Positions 20,892 through 31,297 of a DNA stretch of 64,000 nucleotides are shown piece after piece; position 1 is the first letter of the stretch, and the number at the start of each line of letters is the position of its first letter. The DNA is taken from the NCBI RefSeq assembly GCF_963678635.1, contig NC_087064.1, positions 13,427,599 to 13,491,598 of the forward strand, in the 5' to 3' direction. Position numbers and translations under genes: made by a program. Origin of the DNA: Symsagittifera roscoffensis (lineage: Eukaryota; Xenacoelomorpha; Acoela; Convolutidae). The notes beneath the pieces were generated by a model that had not been told where the DNA came from, did no database searches, and was given only the letters and a program-made list of their open reading frames with translations.

Positions 20892-22262
20892 TTGATTGTC
20901 TTTGTGTGTTAAAACTTGAACTAATCAACCAAGTTTGATTATTGAACTTGTTAAACTTTTTGTTTTGATCTAGTTTAGTCAGACCAAACTTTGGAAATTG
21001 TTGCAATTGTTAAAATTGTTGAAATTGTTGATTTTAATTATGACTATTTATGTATGTATATGAGGGACATAGGTGAGTATAATTACTTATTTAATCGCGA
21101 CTGAAGTTTTTAACCTGTGTAAGACAACTATTCACTGTGTGGCGACATGGTAAGTTTGGGTAAATTCGCTCGGAAAGGGTGAGTAACTCAATAACTTTCC
21201 TAGCCACAGAGTTTCTTAGTTTTAATATTGAAAGGACCGCATAAATAACTGATTATACTTGGTGAGTGACGTTAGGTTAATTTTAATGGGTGCGTGGCCG
21301 TGCCACGTCCCAAATTTTTAATCACGAAGAGCGAAAAGAAGTTTTATGGCAAGATGACGTAAGTAGTCAGAAAAGAAATTTTATCTAGGACACTCCTCAT
21401 GGTGCAAATTTTGTGAAAATGTTAGAAGGCAGTGAGATGTAGTACAATGCCATTTGTGACACGTAGTGAGTTGAGGTGGAGTAGATAAATTTCATTTTCT
21501 AATGCGATTTGAAAGATCAATTATAGAAAACTGGAGTACCACTTGACGATAACCCGGTGTTATGCGATCAATGGGGACATTGATGGGGACTGTCCGGGGA
21601 GTATGTGCCATTCTGCCGGATTGGCAGAGCACAACCTTCTGGCGGGACAGAAAACGATGACTAAAGGCCTTAGTAACAAAAAGTGCTGCGAAGGAGGGTC
21701 TAGATATTCCGAAAATTTGAATTTTTAAAAATTTCGATTGACGGGCCAGTATTTCTGAGAAATACAAAAGGACGGCCATTTTGACTGAAAAGGACTAAAA
21801 AACACAACAACGACAGATATAGCAGAAAACAGTCGCACGAGAAAACGAGAGAAACTAAGCCTCTTATCGTGGTAGTAACACACGATAAGAACCTTAGCAG
21901 TGGAAATTAGTGGAGAAGGAAGCTTCAGTGGGGAAGGAATATTCCACGGAACCCTCCCGTGCCACAAATTGAGGGAGATAACAGCGTTATCTCGGGAAGA
22001 ACACGGGAGCGGAGGCTTGGCCCCCCAGAGACTGTTGTATGTGAAAGGACTATATAAAACTGACTTTTTTGCTACTTGGATGCCGTAGAACTTTGAATTA
22101 ACACCGGTGTAATTTGATATTTTAGAATATGAGTAGCTAGAGAGAGGAAAGGGTCAATCCATCTCCAATAGATTTAATATAGAACTGTCACACAAAAACA
22201 TATAAAATAAAGTGTTCGAGCCATGTTTTTAATAGCAATCACGTAGTCTGAGGATCCGAGAC
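20892..22262 (+). mobile_element. E1 3' LTR-like region
   Basis: The region begins just after the polypurine tract. It contains a TATA box (TATATAAA, 22051-22058) and an AATAAA signal (22206-22211) in the spacing expected of U3-R. It also has a short perfect hairpin near 21969 (GAGATAAC and GTTATCTC). It does not match the E2/E3 LTRs by eye, so E1 belongs to another subfamily. The right edge is a guess because no second LTR is in the window. Confidence 0.5.
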
Positions 22263-23225
22263 GCAGCTATGTGGTTGCGTTCGCATGTAAACGAAAGCTG
22301 ATCAAAATTCGTTTGACTGATGGCCTAAAAATAGTAACTTTTTACTTAGCCCTAGACAGACCAGAAAATCAACTGGCAAGGTCGAGACGGTGAAAAACGA
22401 GTAGGATTAAGGTAACTGACGCCTGCCAGTCGTTAATAGGTACTTTTTCTACGCTCCGTCGCTGTGTAGTATTCGGGCGAATGTTACAGAAGCACTATTG
22501 TGTTGAATCTCATCAGATCCGGGTGATTTCGACTTGTTGAGGGCTTTCAGCCTCTTTAACATGCCTATGTGATTGATGTCGATTTCTAACTCTTAGCAAC
22601 TCTCTTATCGTCTTAAAACAGGCGTCGAATTTTCACATTAGACAACGTGAAAATTAGTGCCTACAGCCTCACGATGAAGGAGAATAAGTGACAAGAGCCA
22701 GTAGCAAAAGGCCAGGAACACTAACTGTTGTCGCTAGACGTCGCGATGTCGGAGCCAATTCAAATGTGGATCAAGGATATCATCCTAAGGAAGAATAATG
22801 ATTTTAGCAGATTAGCGAAATGTCGCTCAAATTGGGTTTGCAACCCCAAATAAAAGTCTCAAATACCTAACATTCGCAATTGCCATCAAGAACTGGTTTC
22901 TTCACGCGCGTGGAGGCTCATTTTTTGGTACAAAAAACTAACCTTGATTCATCTGGTATGGATCAAATCTCAAACCCATAAACCTCAACAGAGACAAAAA
23001 AAGATGTTAAAACTCACTCAGTTTTTAAATTAGGACTTAATTGGTAAACCAAGCCATCAGTAACAAAGGATACTAAAAATCCTAAAAACAGAGTCTCTAT
23101 TGAATTGTCAACGAGATTGATTTCTTGTGCCAGTCGGTCATATTTGGAAGTTTGACCTTGAGCAACGCAAAAGACATGATTTTGGGGTGAAATGGAATTT
23201 TTCAAAAATTCGAATTGAGCATGTC
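22263..23225. other. Unassigned stretch between E1 and E2
   Basis: No coding sequence or repeat is recognised in this stretch of nearly 1 kb. The last part may be the undefined 5' section of the E2 LTR, since the E3 LTR is longer than the part of the E2 LTR I can align. Confidence 0.5.
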
Positions 23226-23987
23226 ATGCTCAAGTTTCTCGCGACAACTGAAAATATCAGAAAATAACATCAGAACAACCGAACTACAATTGCGGGAAAC
23301 TAGTCGAAAAAACAGCAGGAATTTGCTATTCGCAATTTCCAGATATAAGGTTGTGCGAGAGTAGAACTGTCTCATCCTTAAGAGCAGACAGATCGATCGT
23401 GAGTGAAGAAGAAAGCGAATCAGTATTGGATCAGAGTGAACCTTCGGTGGAAAAGTGGACAACCGAAGTCTCCCAATAGTCCAGCCCCAAAACTCATTTC
23501 AAAAGCTGAAACTTGTTCATTTAAAACTCCTCGAGACAATTTTGATTACCAATTGTGCTAGTGTTACTCATTAATTTAGTTACTCAATTCAAGAGAGTGC
23601 GCGGGTATGTGAGTACCCAATTTAAATTTCTTGAAGGTGTTTTGTATTGTTATGTTGAGATAAGGAGAGTTTTAGGTTGATCCGTCTGAAATGAATCCAT
23701 TGTCTAATAAAAAGTGTCTATACGGATTGTTCCGACCCTCTTTTTAAAACACCCGCGTGTTTTAGGTATTTTGAGACCTAAGGATGGGGACGTTCTCATT
23801 TTCTAGAGTGAGGGGTATTTTGGTAGTGGCCTTTAAGCTGTAACAGAGGTTTTAGTCTCATGTCGCAAGTGAACAGAATTGGCTCCGACCGTTCGAGGTA
23901 GAAAAACACAAGAGATAGTGTCCCTGACTCTTGAGCAAATGGTTATAGGGCCTATTTTTCTTCAACCTCATGTAGGCGACTGTTACA
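23226..23987 (+). mobile_element. 5' LTR of E2
   Basis: The part from 23484 matches the 3' LTR, and the part from about 23230 also matches the E3 LTR (for example CCTTCGGTGGAAAAGTGGAC). It carries AATAAA near 23706 and ends GGCGACTGTTACA. The left edge is uncertain. Confidence 0.7.
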
Positions 23988-23998
23988 TAGTGTTTTTA

Positions 23999-24013
23999 TG
24001 GCGCTCTTGGGTG
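23999..24013 (+). promoter_or_regulatory. Possible primer-binding site of E2
   Basis: TGGCGCTCTTGGGTG lies 11 bp after the LTR end and starts with the TGG expected of a site pairing with a tRNA 3' CCA. I could not match it to a particular tRNA. Confidence 0.4.
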
Positions 24014-24464
24014 TTTTTACGACATCAAGACTACGGGATCAAAACCACTTGACACAGCTCCGGGCTACATGCCCATCAAGAGTACCGGTGGTATGGTTCA
24101 GCGGGAACGTATTCACCTTCTGGTTGTACCGCGTTAGCTTTTTAAGAAAACTTGAGAATTTTCCCGGTGCGCTTTCCGAAACGAGGCCTAGCTAACCGAG
24201 TAAGGGGGTCACTAGGGGGACAAAAAACGAGTAAAAGACAAAAAGCGAAACAAAAAACCAAGAAAAGTAAAAAAAAAACAGGAACAAAAAACAATAAAAC
24301 AATGGCTTTGACTTCCAGATTGGGTGTTTCAAACCTTTATATTTATTGAAATAGTATACCCATACTGTTTTCCAATAAGACCGATCGTTTCGATCAAGTC
24401 AGCAACTTTGTAAAGGTGCGCGAGTGTGGGGCGTTGTTAAGGGTTTTCATATAGCTTGCAACTT
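24014..24464. other. E2 leader, no gene seen
   Basis: A degenerate stretch with an A-rich segment at 24225-24305. No gag-like frame is present. Confidence 0.5.
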
Positions 24465-24778
24465 CAGCGGACCACTGGGAGACTTGAATGGAACAGGTGA
24501 CCAGCCAAGTGGGAAAATGGTTCTCAGGAAGGGGACCCGAGAAGTGCTGGACAGGCCAAAGAGACATCCACACGGACAAGAACAAACAGAGAAGGGCACA
24601 CAGGAGTGTTCTGTTTGGTCAATCAGCGGACCACTGGGAGACTTGACTGGAACAGGTGACCAGCCAAGTGGGAAAGTGATGCTGGAGAGAGGTGCTGGAC
24701 ACGCCAAGGAGACAACCAGCACGGAATCAGAACAAACGGAGAAGGACACACAGGGGTGTTCTGTTTGGGCAATCGGGT
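24465..24778. repeat. Two tandem copies of a 159-bp unit in the E2 leader
   Basis: CAGCGGACCACTGGGAGACT begins units at 24465 and 24624. Each unit contains GGAACAGGTGACCAGCCAAG and ends GTGTTCTGTTTGG with CAATC. The units differ by substitutions and small indels, so the duplication is not recent. Confidence 0.85.
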
Positions 24779-25470
24779 GTCGTTAAAAACCACATTACGT
24801 TATAGGAAATAAGTATAAAATCGGATAAGCGGATACCCACTGTTTTTACTTGAGCAGAGCTTGGAAACAGGTTCTACGGTTTTCTCTCAAAAGCTTTAGC
24901 ACCCATCGCGTTTAAGGTAATTTTCGACTTAAGAGGGGGGCTAAGTAGGGAGGAGGTTAGAAGGGGGCTGGTTAAGATAGAGGTTGGCGGTTACAAATTT
25001 TAAAAAGGGGGGACACATTATAGTAACTATACAATCACTATCGTCAGTTTAGTTACCTTATTAGACCCAGAGTCTGGAAAGATTCATCTCTAGACCCAGA
25101 ACAAGATTTGCAACGCTAGGATATCCAAATTTTAGATCAAATTAAGGTAGGTAACCTGGTCGGATCGAGTGGGGGGAATCGGAAATAGACATTTTTTGAA
25201 ACCCGAAAAGAGAATACCCCATAAAATCGTTAGTAGTGGGGACGAAAACGCGTGACAATCAGGTACCAGACGTTTTTTTTTACGAAAGGACGACATTGGT
25301 CACGTTTGAATTTTGGGTGGGTTCATCTTTCTGTTTTTTATCATTTTTCTCGCTGAAATTTTTTTTACGTTTTCGGAACTAACATTATCGAATAGGTTTT
25401 GACGAATAGGTGATCACAAGACACTTGTTAACAAGTCGTGTTTCGACTTGCATCGGATTATTAAAGAGAT
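24779..25470. other. E2 leader, no gene seen
   Basis: Non-coding by inspection. Purine-rich G-tracts occur at 24934-24970. No similarity to gag-pol was recognised. Confidence 0.5.
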
Positions 25471-25477
25471 GCAATTA

Positions 25478-26862
25478 CAGGGGGGCTAGTAGTTGAAACT
25501 TTTGGTAAGTAAGATTGGGTTTTGGGGGAAATTTAATACTAGAGCTCAAGTGGTGGTACCGGGGATAGTGGTATAAGTGTCCCAACTACGAAGAAGAAGA
25601 GATCCGACTGTCCCAACACTTGAACGAAGGGTCTTGGGACGGTGCGAAGTGTTCCAACACTTGAACGAAGGGTCTTGGGACGGTGCGAGGTGTCCCAACA
25701 CTTGAGTGGGAGGTCTTGGGACAGTGCGAAGTGTCCCAACGATTGAGTGAGGGGTCATGGGACAGTACGAAGTGTCCCAACACTTGAGCAGGTAGTTTTG
25801 GGACAGTATGGAGTGTCCCAACACTTGAGCAGGTAGTCTTGGGACTGTGCGAAGTGTCCCAACACTTGAGTGGTAGGTCTTTGAACAATGCGAAGTGTCC
25901 CAACGCTTGAGTGAGGGGTATTGGGACAGTTTGAAGTTTTCCAACACTTGATCAGGTAGTCTTGGGACAGTGCGAAGTGTCCCAACACTTGAGTGGGAGG
26001 TCTTGGGACAGTGCGAAGTGTCCAAACAATTGAGCAGGTAGTCTTGGGACAGTGCGAAGTGTGCCGACACTTGAGTGAGGGGTCTTCGGACAGTACGAAG
26101 TGTCCCAACACTTGAGAAGGTAGTCTTGGGACAGTGCGAAGTGTCCCAACTGTTGAGTGCGAGGTCTTGGGACAGTACGAAGTGTCCAAACAATTGAGCA
26201 GGTAGTCTTGGGACAGTGCGAAGTGTCCCAACACTTGAGTGGGAGGTCTTGGGACAGTGCCAAGTGTCCCAACACTTGACTGAGAGGTCTTGGGACAGTT
26301 CGAAGTGTCCCAACGCTTGAGTGAGGGGTCATGGGACAGTGCGAAGTGTCCCAACACTTGAGTGGGAGGTCTTGGGACAGTGCGAAATGTCCCAACACTT
26401 GAGTGAGAATTTTTGAGATAGTACAAAGTGTCCCAACACTAGGACAAAGAGGTCCTGGGACAGTGCGAAGTGTCCCAACACTAGGACGAAAGGTCCTGGG
26501 ACAGTGCGAAGTGTCCCAACACTTGGACGAAGGGTCTTGGGACAGTCCGAAGTGTCCCACCACTTGAGTGGGAGGTCTTGGTACAGTGCGAAGTGTCCCA
26601 ACACTTGAACAGGGAGGTCTTGGGAGAGTGCGAAGTGTCCCAACACTTGAGTGGGAGGTCTTGGGACAGTTCGAAGTGTCCCAACACTAGGACAAAGAGG
26701 TCCTGGGACAGTGCGAATTGTCCCAACACTAGGACGAAAGGTCTTGGGACAGTGCCAAGTGTCCCAACACTTGAGTGGGAGGTCTTGGGACAGTGCGAAG
26801 TGTTCCAACACTTGAGTGAGAGGTCATGGGCCCCCCTGTAATTTTATCTACTAGCCCCTCTG
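25478..26862. mobile_element. hAT-like non-autonomous element carrying a hairpin minisatellite
   Basis: The ends CAGGGGGGCTAGTAG (25478-25492) and CTACTAGCCCCTCTG (26848-26862) are inverted repeats with one mismatch. They start CAGNG and end CNCTG as hAT termini do. A second partial inverted copy, CCCCCCTGTAAT, lies just inside at 26831-26842. No exact 8-bp target duplication is seen, so the class is tentative. Almost all of the interior is the hairpin array, which recalls foldback elements. The insertion sits where most of gag-pol would be expected. Confidence 0.6.
25577..26830. repeat. About 30-unit minisatellite of perfect hairpins, period 40-41 bp
   Basis: Each unit contains the arm TTGGGACA, a loop GTGCGAAG and the arm TGTCCCAA, which pair over 8 bp. 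A 16-17 bp linker such as CACTTGAGTGGGAGGTC follows. Linkers fall into a few recurring types (CACTTGAGTGGG, CACTTGAGCAGG, CACTTGAGTGAG, CACTAGGACGAA). Those with AGGAC and GGTCCT can form a second small stem. Some arm changes keep pairing through G-T wobbles, others do not. Long open frames on the minus strand come from the periodicity and are not genes. Confidence 0.93.
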
Positions 26863-26876
26863 TAAATTTTTTGTCG

Positions 26877-26923
26877 ATCATGAAGGCCTGATTCCTCAAC
26901 AACAGGAATCATCCCTTCATGAT
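26877..26923. repeat. 47-bp two-tier hairpin at the start of the integrase remnant
   Basis: The outer arms ATCATGAAGG and CCTTCATGAT and the inner arms TGATTCCT and AGGAATCA pair perfectly, with 2-nt internal loops and a 7-nt apical loop. It lies 14 bp after the hAT-like end and overlaps the first codons of the integrase remnant. Confidence 0.8.
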
Positions 26924-27584
26924 GTTAACGGGCAGGGAGAGAGCAATGCCGCCAACATTCTTTTATCCAGAATACGAAGGGAAAAAGACGTCGCCTCAGG
27001 CTTATGTGAAAGAAGCGGTCAGGAGACAACAGGAACTAAACGAGCTCTGCAGGAGGAACACGGCGCAAGCACAAATGAGGCAGCGAAAGAAGTATGATGA
27101 AAAAATACTTCAGGCAAAACCGTATGCAGTGGGACAATATGTCTGGGTACTCCAGAATATCAAACCTCCGAAGGGAACGAAAAAACTACTAAAGAAATGG
27201 CGAGGACTATTCATGATAACGGTGGTACATCAGCAGGGACGGTTCTACTGTTTGAGTACAGGGCGTGCAGCGCACTATGAAAATCTGAAACCTCATATCC
27301 CATCTCCGGAAGACTGGTGTGTACCACAGAATATGGAAGGACTCGAGTACCTATTGGTAGAGCCAGCATGCGAAGTGAACGAAAAAGGCACCAGAGAAAA
27401 AAATGACGGCAACGATGACGTGAGCATGGATGATAGTGAGAAGATAGATGCAGACTCAGATGCGGGATCTTTTGCGGAGGAAGACTGGAATGATCCGGAG
27501 CAGAACGAGGTACCAAAGTGGACAGAATTAGACCAGCCGATGACCACAGCGACGAGGAAAGCGATCGCAAACGGAAAGGCATGA
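26892..27584 (+). pseudogene. Gypsy-type integrase C-terminal remnant
   Basis: The frame opens after a TGA at 26889 and reads HPFMMLTGRERAMPPTFF, the end of a Ty3/gypsy integrase core (usual form SPFxLMxGRxxxxP). The typical helix follows (AYVKEAVRRQQELN ... QRKKYDEKI), then AVGQYVWVL and KLLKKWRGLFMITVVHQQG, ending with HYENLKPH, the usual end of the C-terminal beta-barrel. A tail rich in Asp and Glu follows. The zinc-binding domain and the catalytic DDE residues are absent, so it is not functional. It is the main evidence tying E2 to Ty3/gypsy. Confidence 0.85.
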
Positions 27585-28315
27585 GATAAAACAGGTATGG
27601 TGACGACTTCTTGATTGACAAGATACAACCCGATGAGATAAGCGAAGAGCTAGTGAATGTGGGTGAGCTGGTAGCCGATGAAGAATGGCGAATCATCAAC
27701 GACAGCGAACACTACCTGCAGGAGGATCACTAGATACCAGAACGAGAAATAGATCTGGAGCAGAGCGAGATAGAAAAGAGGGAAAACTCTAAGTTGAGGA
27801 TACTGGATTGGATGCGTGACCTCAAGAACAAGGGAGAAGAAGCGCAAAGTATCCAGCAGGTCGACGTGTCAGCGGAAAAACATATGAAAACGAAAGACCC
27901 GCTCTTCGGTTGGACAGCAACCGATCGGCCACTTGAGATACCACCAGATAATTCAGACTCAGCATCATCGACGGGGACGTCGATAAATATTTTTGTCCGG
28001 GGAGTGGGGGTACGACTTACCCTCACCGAACATTTGATGATAAAGAAGCTCAGGGAAGTGAGAGAGACCAACGGGTTGGAATCGGATCAGGAGGAGGCTG
28101 AGCCTACCCTAGGGCGAAATTTCAAGACAAAATTTGAAGTATCCAATGAATATTTAGAGAACGTCCTGATCACGGACAGCGACTTCATCTTGTCAGACAG
28201 GAGAAGCGTGATCTGCATAACGGCAGACAAGAGCTTCAAAACGAGACTAGAGGCCGACTTCAAGAGAGAATATCAGAAGGTGGAGTTTCTATTTAGGCAG
28301 GGACCGGGGTTGTGA
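27585..28315 (+). pseudogene. Frame downstream of integrase, unknown function
   Basis: After a frameshift the pol tail seems to continue (FLIDKIQPDEISEELVN, EEWRIINDSEHYLQ). From 27794 there are 173 open codons starting ILDWMRDLKNKGEEAQ and including GVRLTLTEHLMIKKLREV and ILSDRRSVICITADKSF. The composition is hydrophilic, with no signal peptide or membrane segment, so it does not look like an envelope protein. No family is recognised. Confidence 0.5.
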
Positions 28316-28394
28316 GGAATGACTGCGCTTCCTCCCTCCGTTTCACAAGTTCCGGGCAAATAACTGTGCTTTTTGGTAAGAATACCTGTGCTTT

Positions 28395-28622
28395 TTGTTC
28401 AACAAAAGAAATACGATATACACCAAACACGCGATGTTGTCACTAACGAGACTGAGGGACTTCATGGTCGAAAGAGGGATACGAGAGGTCTCAATGCCGG
28501 TCTACAATCCAAACAGGGGAACGTTGAACACCTGGGAATTGTACGCCATCCTGCACGTGGTCTTTGCAGAAACTGAGATAATGGTGCACCTACACAAGAA
28601 GTACTACTTCAGTATCGCCTGA
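28395..28622 (+). pseudogene. Short frame, possibly a displaced piece of integrase core
   Basis: The stretch LTRLRDFMVERGIREVSMP, then VYNPNRGTLNTWELYAIL, resembles the part of a gypsy integrase core around the catalytic glutamate (usual shape: F..f....GI......Y.PQ.NG..ER). The key NG..E pattern is altered here. If the resemblance is real, the piece lies downstream of the integrase C-terminus, out of the normal order. It could also be the start of an unknown protein. Confidence 0.35.
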
Positions 28623-29154
28623 GCTTTGGGCGGACATGGAGGTCTTGAGTTAGGAGGCAAAGGACTCTCGAGTTGGGTTAAAAGGGGGCACGAGTTAGGC
28701 ACAAGGGGGCGCAAAGCAGGTAAACGATTTTAATGTAATTGGCATGACAATTAAATCTCAGAGAGTTAATGGTGCTAAAACATGAAATGAATCTGCATGC
28801 TTTTAAAATCACTAACTGAAAAATTTGGAAAATTTAGCTAATAATTGGTGGGATAATGTTTTAAATACACAATAATGGGGGAGACTTAGGTTAAGCACAG
28901 AACATCTTGGTCTAAAAATGGGTTTTCTTTTCAGATTGATTTGCAAAATTGAATTGACGACCAGGTCACACTCATTTGAATAGAGAAGGAGATCTTGAGC
29001 AAATTCTCTATTAGCAGTGTCAGAGGGAAACATTTCTCAAGCACTGATTGGGAAAAGGTATTTCTTGAGTCTAACTAGTAAGGTACTTCTCGAGTCTAAC
29101 TGGTAAGGTAATTCTCGATTCTAACTGGTAAGGTTTTTTCGAGTTGGTTGATAC
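28623..29154. other. Spacer before the giant ORF
   Basis: No gene seen. It contains short CTTGAGTT/CTCGAGTT repeats and, at 29062-29136, three tandem 25-bp units of the form TTCTCGAGTCTAACTGGTAA. A subgenomic promoter or splice region for the giant ORF could lie here, but I see no defined motif. Confidence 0.5.
29062..29136. repeat. Three tandem 25-bp units upstream of the giant ORF
   Basis: Units start at 29062, 29087 and 29112, each with TCTAACT(A/G)GTAAGGT. They lie 19 bp before the first codons of the giant ORF. Confidence 0.8.
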
Positions 29155-29880
29155 GTGAGATCACCTGAAGATAGAGTGACGATGGCGAATCGCTTCTGGA
29201 AGTCTATGACAGCAGCGCTCGAAAGGCCTACCCTCGACGAACTATACAAGCGCTTGAGGGATCTCGACTATACCCAAGTCGATGAGAGGTTGGCGGTGAT
29301 GTTGAACGCTATCTCACAGTTAGAGGCACAGGGTGAATGTAGAGAATCACCGACAGAAGCCGTGTTGATGGTTAGCTACACCTCAGAGGGGATATCCAAT
29401 CAAGAATAAACCAGATGGCTATCCTGGAATGTGGATGGAAGCATGAGGGGATTCGACTTGGCATGAAATCCTGGCATGAGTTATAACGCAGAACATGGTG
29501 CGGGAGAATTCCCACTCCCCACCAGACCGGCAGCAGGATTCTTAGCCCAATCCATGAGCAGGCCATTGTCTATGATACGGTCTCAGCAGACAGAGGAAGC
29601 GCACCCGGACCTCAGTTAGTTGATGAAGGAACTAGAAAGGGCCCAGAGGGAGCGAGACAAATCGAACCTTGATAGGGATGGTGCGAAACTTGAGATGGAC
29701 CAGGCAAACCTGAAAAGAGATCAAACGATCCTCGAGAGGGATCAGGCAAGGCGCGATCTGAACATGATTAGGGCGGAGTACCAGCAGGTACAGAAAGTGC
29801 GAGAGAACGAGGCGAACTGCGAGCAGATAAAGTCAGAGATGGAAAAGATTCAGAGGAGGCAACGAGAGTTCGCGAAGTAG
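29155..29880 (+). pseudogene. E2 giant ORF, N-terminus and coiled coil
   Basis: The first 84 codons (MRSPEDRVTMANRFWKSM onwards) contain a Leu-rich helical segment (LDELYKRLRDLDYTQVDERL). A more likely start is the Met at 29179 (MANRFWKSM). After one or two stops, 29620-29880 encodes a strong coiled coil with repeated (K/E)RDQ and LERDQARRDL patterns, ending QIKSEMEKIQRRQREF. E3 has the same end (QIKSEKERLQRRQQ). Assembly or dimerisation is the natural inference. Confidence 0.6.
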
Positions 29881-29940
29881 AAGGAAAGGAAGACGAGAAC
29901 GACGGAACCAGCTGCCACATGATCGAGACCAGAGTCGCGG

Positions 29941-31285
29941 ATGGAGGTGGATGAGGTTCCCCGGTCTAGTGGGCGTTTTAAGTTAAACCGAGTAGCCCAA
30001 GAGCACATGAACGAGGGGCTGGAAGTGTGGATACAAGCTGAGCGGGTGCCCTCCGTGCGCAGTCTAGATACGCAACCAATACGGCCAATACTTAAGGAGC
30101 TACAAGATAGGTTGCAGTCGAGGACTCGTGACGATTCAGCAAGAGAAGAGCGACCTCCCACCTGGAGAGACCATCCTTTCAGGAATGTAATAATTGCGAG
30201 TTATAAGAAGAACACGGATGGTGCGTATCACAGGCACAACCGCATGGACTGGACAACTGCAGAACGGGCAAGGAGGGGTTGCTTCCATGACGACGCCTGG
30301 GCTCAATACTTCACACAGCCAAGAATACCAGAGGGTGCGGTCCACTAAATTATAGGTGACAGCCTGATACGAGTGCTGACACGAATCCAGTCACACTAGC
30401 AAGTTGGAGTCTTTAATTTTTCTGGAGGTACAACGCCGCAGATGGCAGATGTTGGCGTCTCTGGAGATGTTAGACATGGTGAAGATGTACACGGTCACTT
30501 TAATGATGGGGACCAATGACGTGTCCAGGGGAGAGTCACGAAAGGTGATGAGGCTGCACGAGAAGATGAGTTGTATTCTTGAGGAGCTGAGGATTTATCT
30601 AGATCCCGCGATACTCACCATTTGCACTGTTCCATACAACAAGAAGGCCGACCAAGACGCGAGAGAGATGAATGAGAAAGTGCGCAATATCAACGAGATA
30701 ATCAGACAGATCCAGCAAATGAGCATGCTCCCCGTAAGATTGTTGGACGTGGCCGATATGATGGAACGCTCCCTTCAGGATGATGCGTCTTCGGATTGCA
30801 TCCATTTTGATAGGCCCAGGGGCATGGAGTGGCTGAATGGTGTCTTCCAGAGGCACATAAACATTCTAGAGTCAAACATGCTGGAAACAGCCCAGTTCAC
30901 CTTTGGTCCGCCCCCGATATCTCCCTTCTTTGCCACTAGGCCCCTATCTGGCCGTCTGGGAGCGAGAATCGACTCGAGAGATAGCTCAAGGAGCAGCCGG
31001 ACCAGGCAACTGGGATCCACACCGATGGAAGCAGAGGATGCAGAGTCATCCACGCCCCAAAGCTCGGTGGTGTCTTCAGTGGTGTTGGTGGACAATAAGA
31101 AGGCGGAGAGACCGTCAGAGACGAGCAAGACACGATATCTAGAGAGGGTGAAAGAGTTGGGCTTGGAGGATTTGGCATGCAGGCAGGAGTTGGCAGAAGT
31201 CCTGGGACTCAAGAACGTGTCACATGAAGACTTGAGTAGACACCACTGCGTGGACTGGTTGAAGGCCCAGGAGGCAGATTTCTAA
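29941..31285 (+). pseudogene. E2 giant ORF, SGNH-hydrolase domain
   Basis: The frame from 29941 (MEVDEVPRSSGRFKLNRV) leads to a stop at 30346-30348, directly followed by IIGDSLIRVL (block I, Ser). Then come NFSGGTTPQM (block II, Gly), LMMGTNDVSR at about 30503 (block III, Asn) and SDCIHFDRP at about 30791 (Asp-x-x-His). All four catalytic positions match E1 although much of the rest differs, which argues for past selection on catalysis. The linker after it is Ser/Arg-rich. Breaks are a stop at 30346-30348, another near 30400 and at least one frameshift between blocks II and III. Confidence 0.78.
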
Positions 31286-31297
31286 AGAGCAAGGACA

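Larger units (their letters stand above)
12455..22262 (+). mobile_element. E1: giant SGNH-ORF element, 3' part
   Basis: E1 holds the complete large downstream frame (about 12477-20829, near 2,780 codons including breaks), a polypurine tract and an LTR-like 3' region. Its 5' LTR and any gag-pol are not seen; they are lost or lie in the gap. It is the most divergent of the three main copies but keeps the same order of domains as E2 and E3. The base composition of the frame is clearly more GC-rich than the flanks. Confidence 0.75.

Noticed and set aside
25546-26811. Long minus-strand open frames (up to 255 codons) with CPKTSHSSVGTL-type repeats
   Set aside because: They follow from a 40-41 bp tandem repeat without stops in several frames at once; no conserved start, no homology.
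25577-26830. CRISPR-like array (palindromic repeats with spacers)
   Set aside because: Linkers are only 16-17 bp and recur in a few types, repeats vary, there are no cas genes and the context is eukaryotic.
25470-26870. 8-bp target duplication of the hAT-like insertion
   Set aside because: TGCAATTA and TAAATTTT share only a partial match.
27794-28315. Envelope gene of an errantivirus-like element
   Set aside because: No signal peptide, furin site or membrane segment; hydrophilic throughout.
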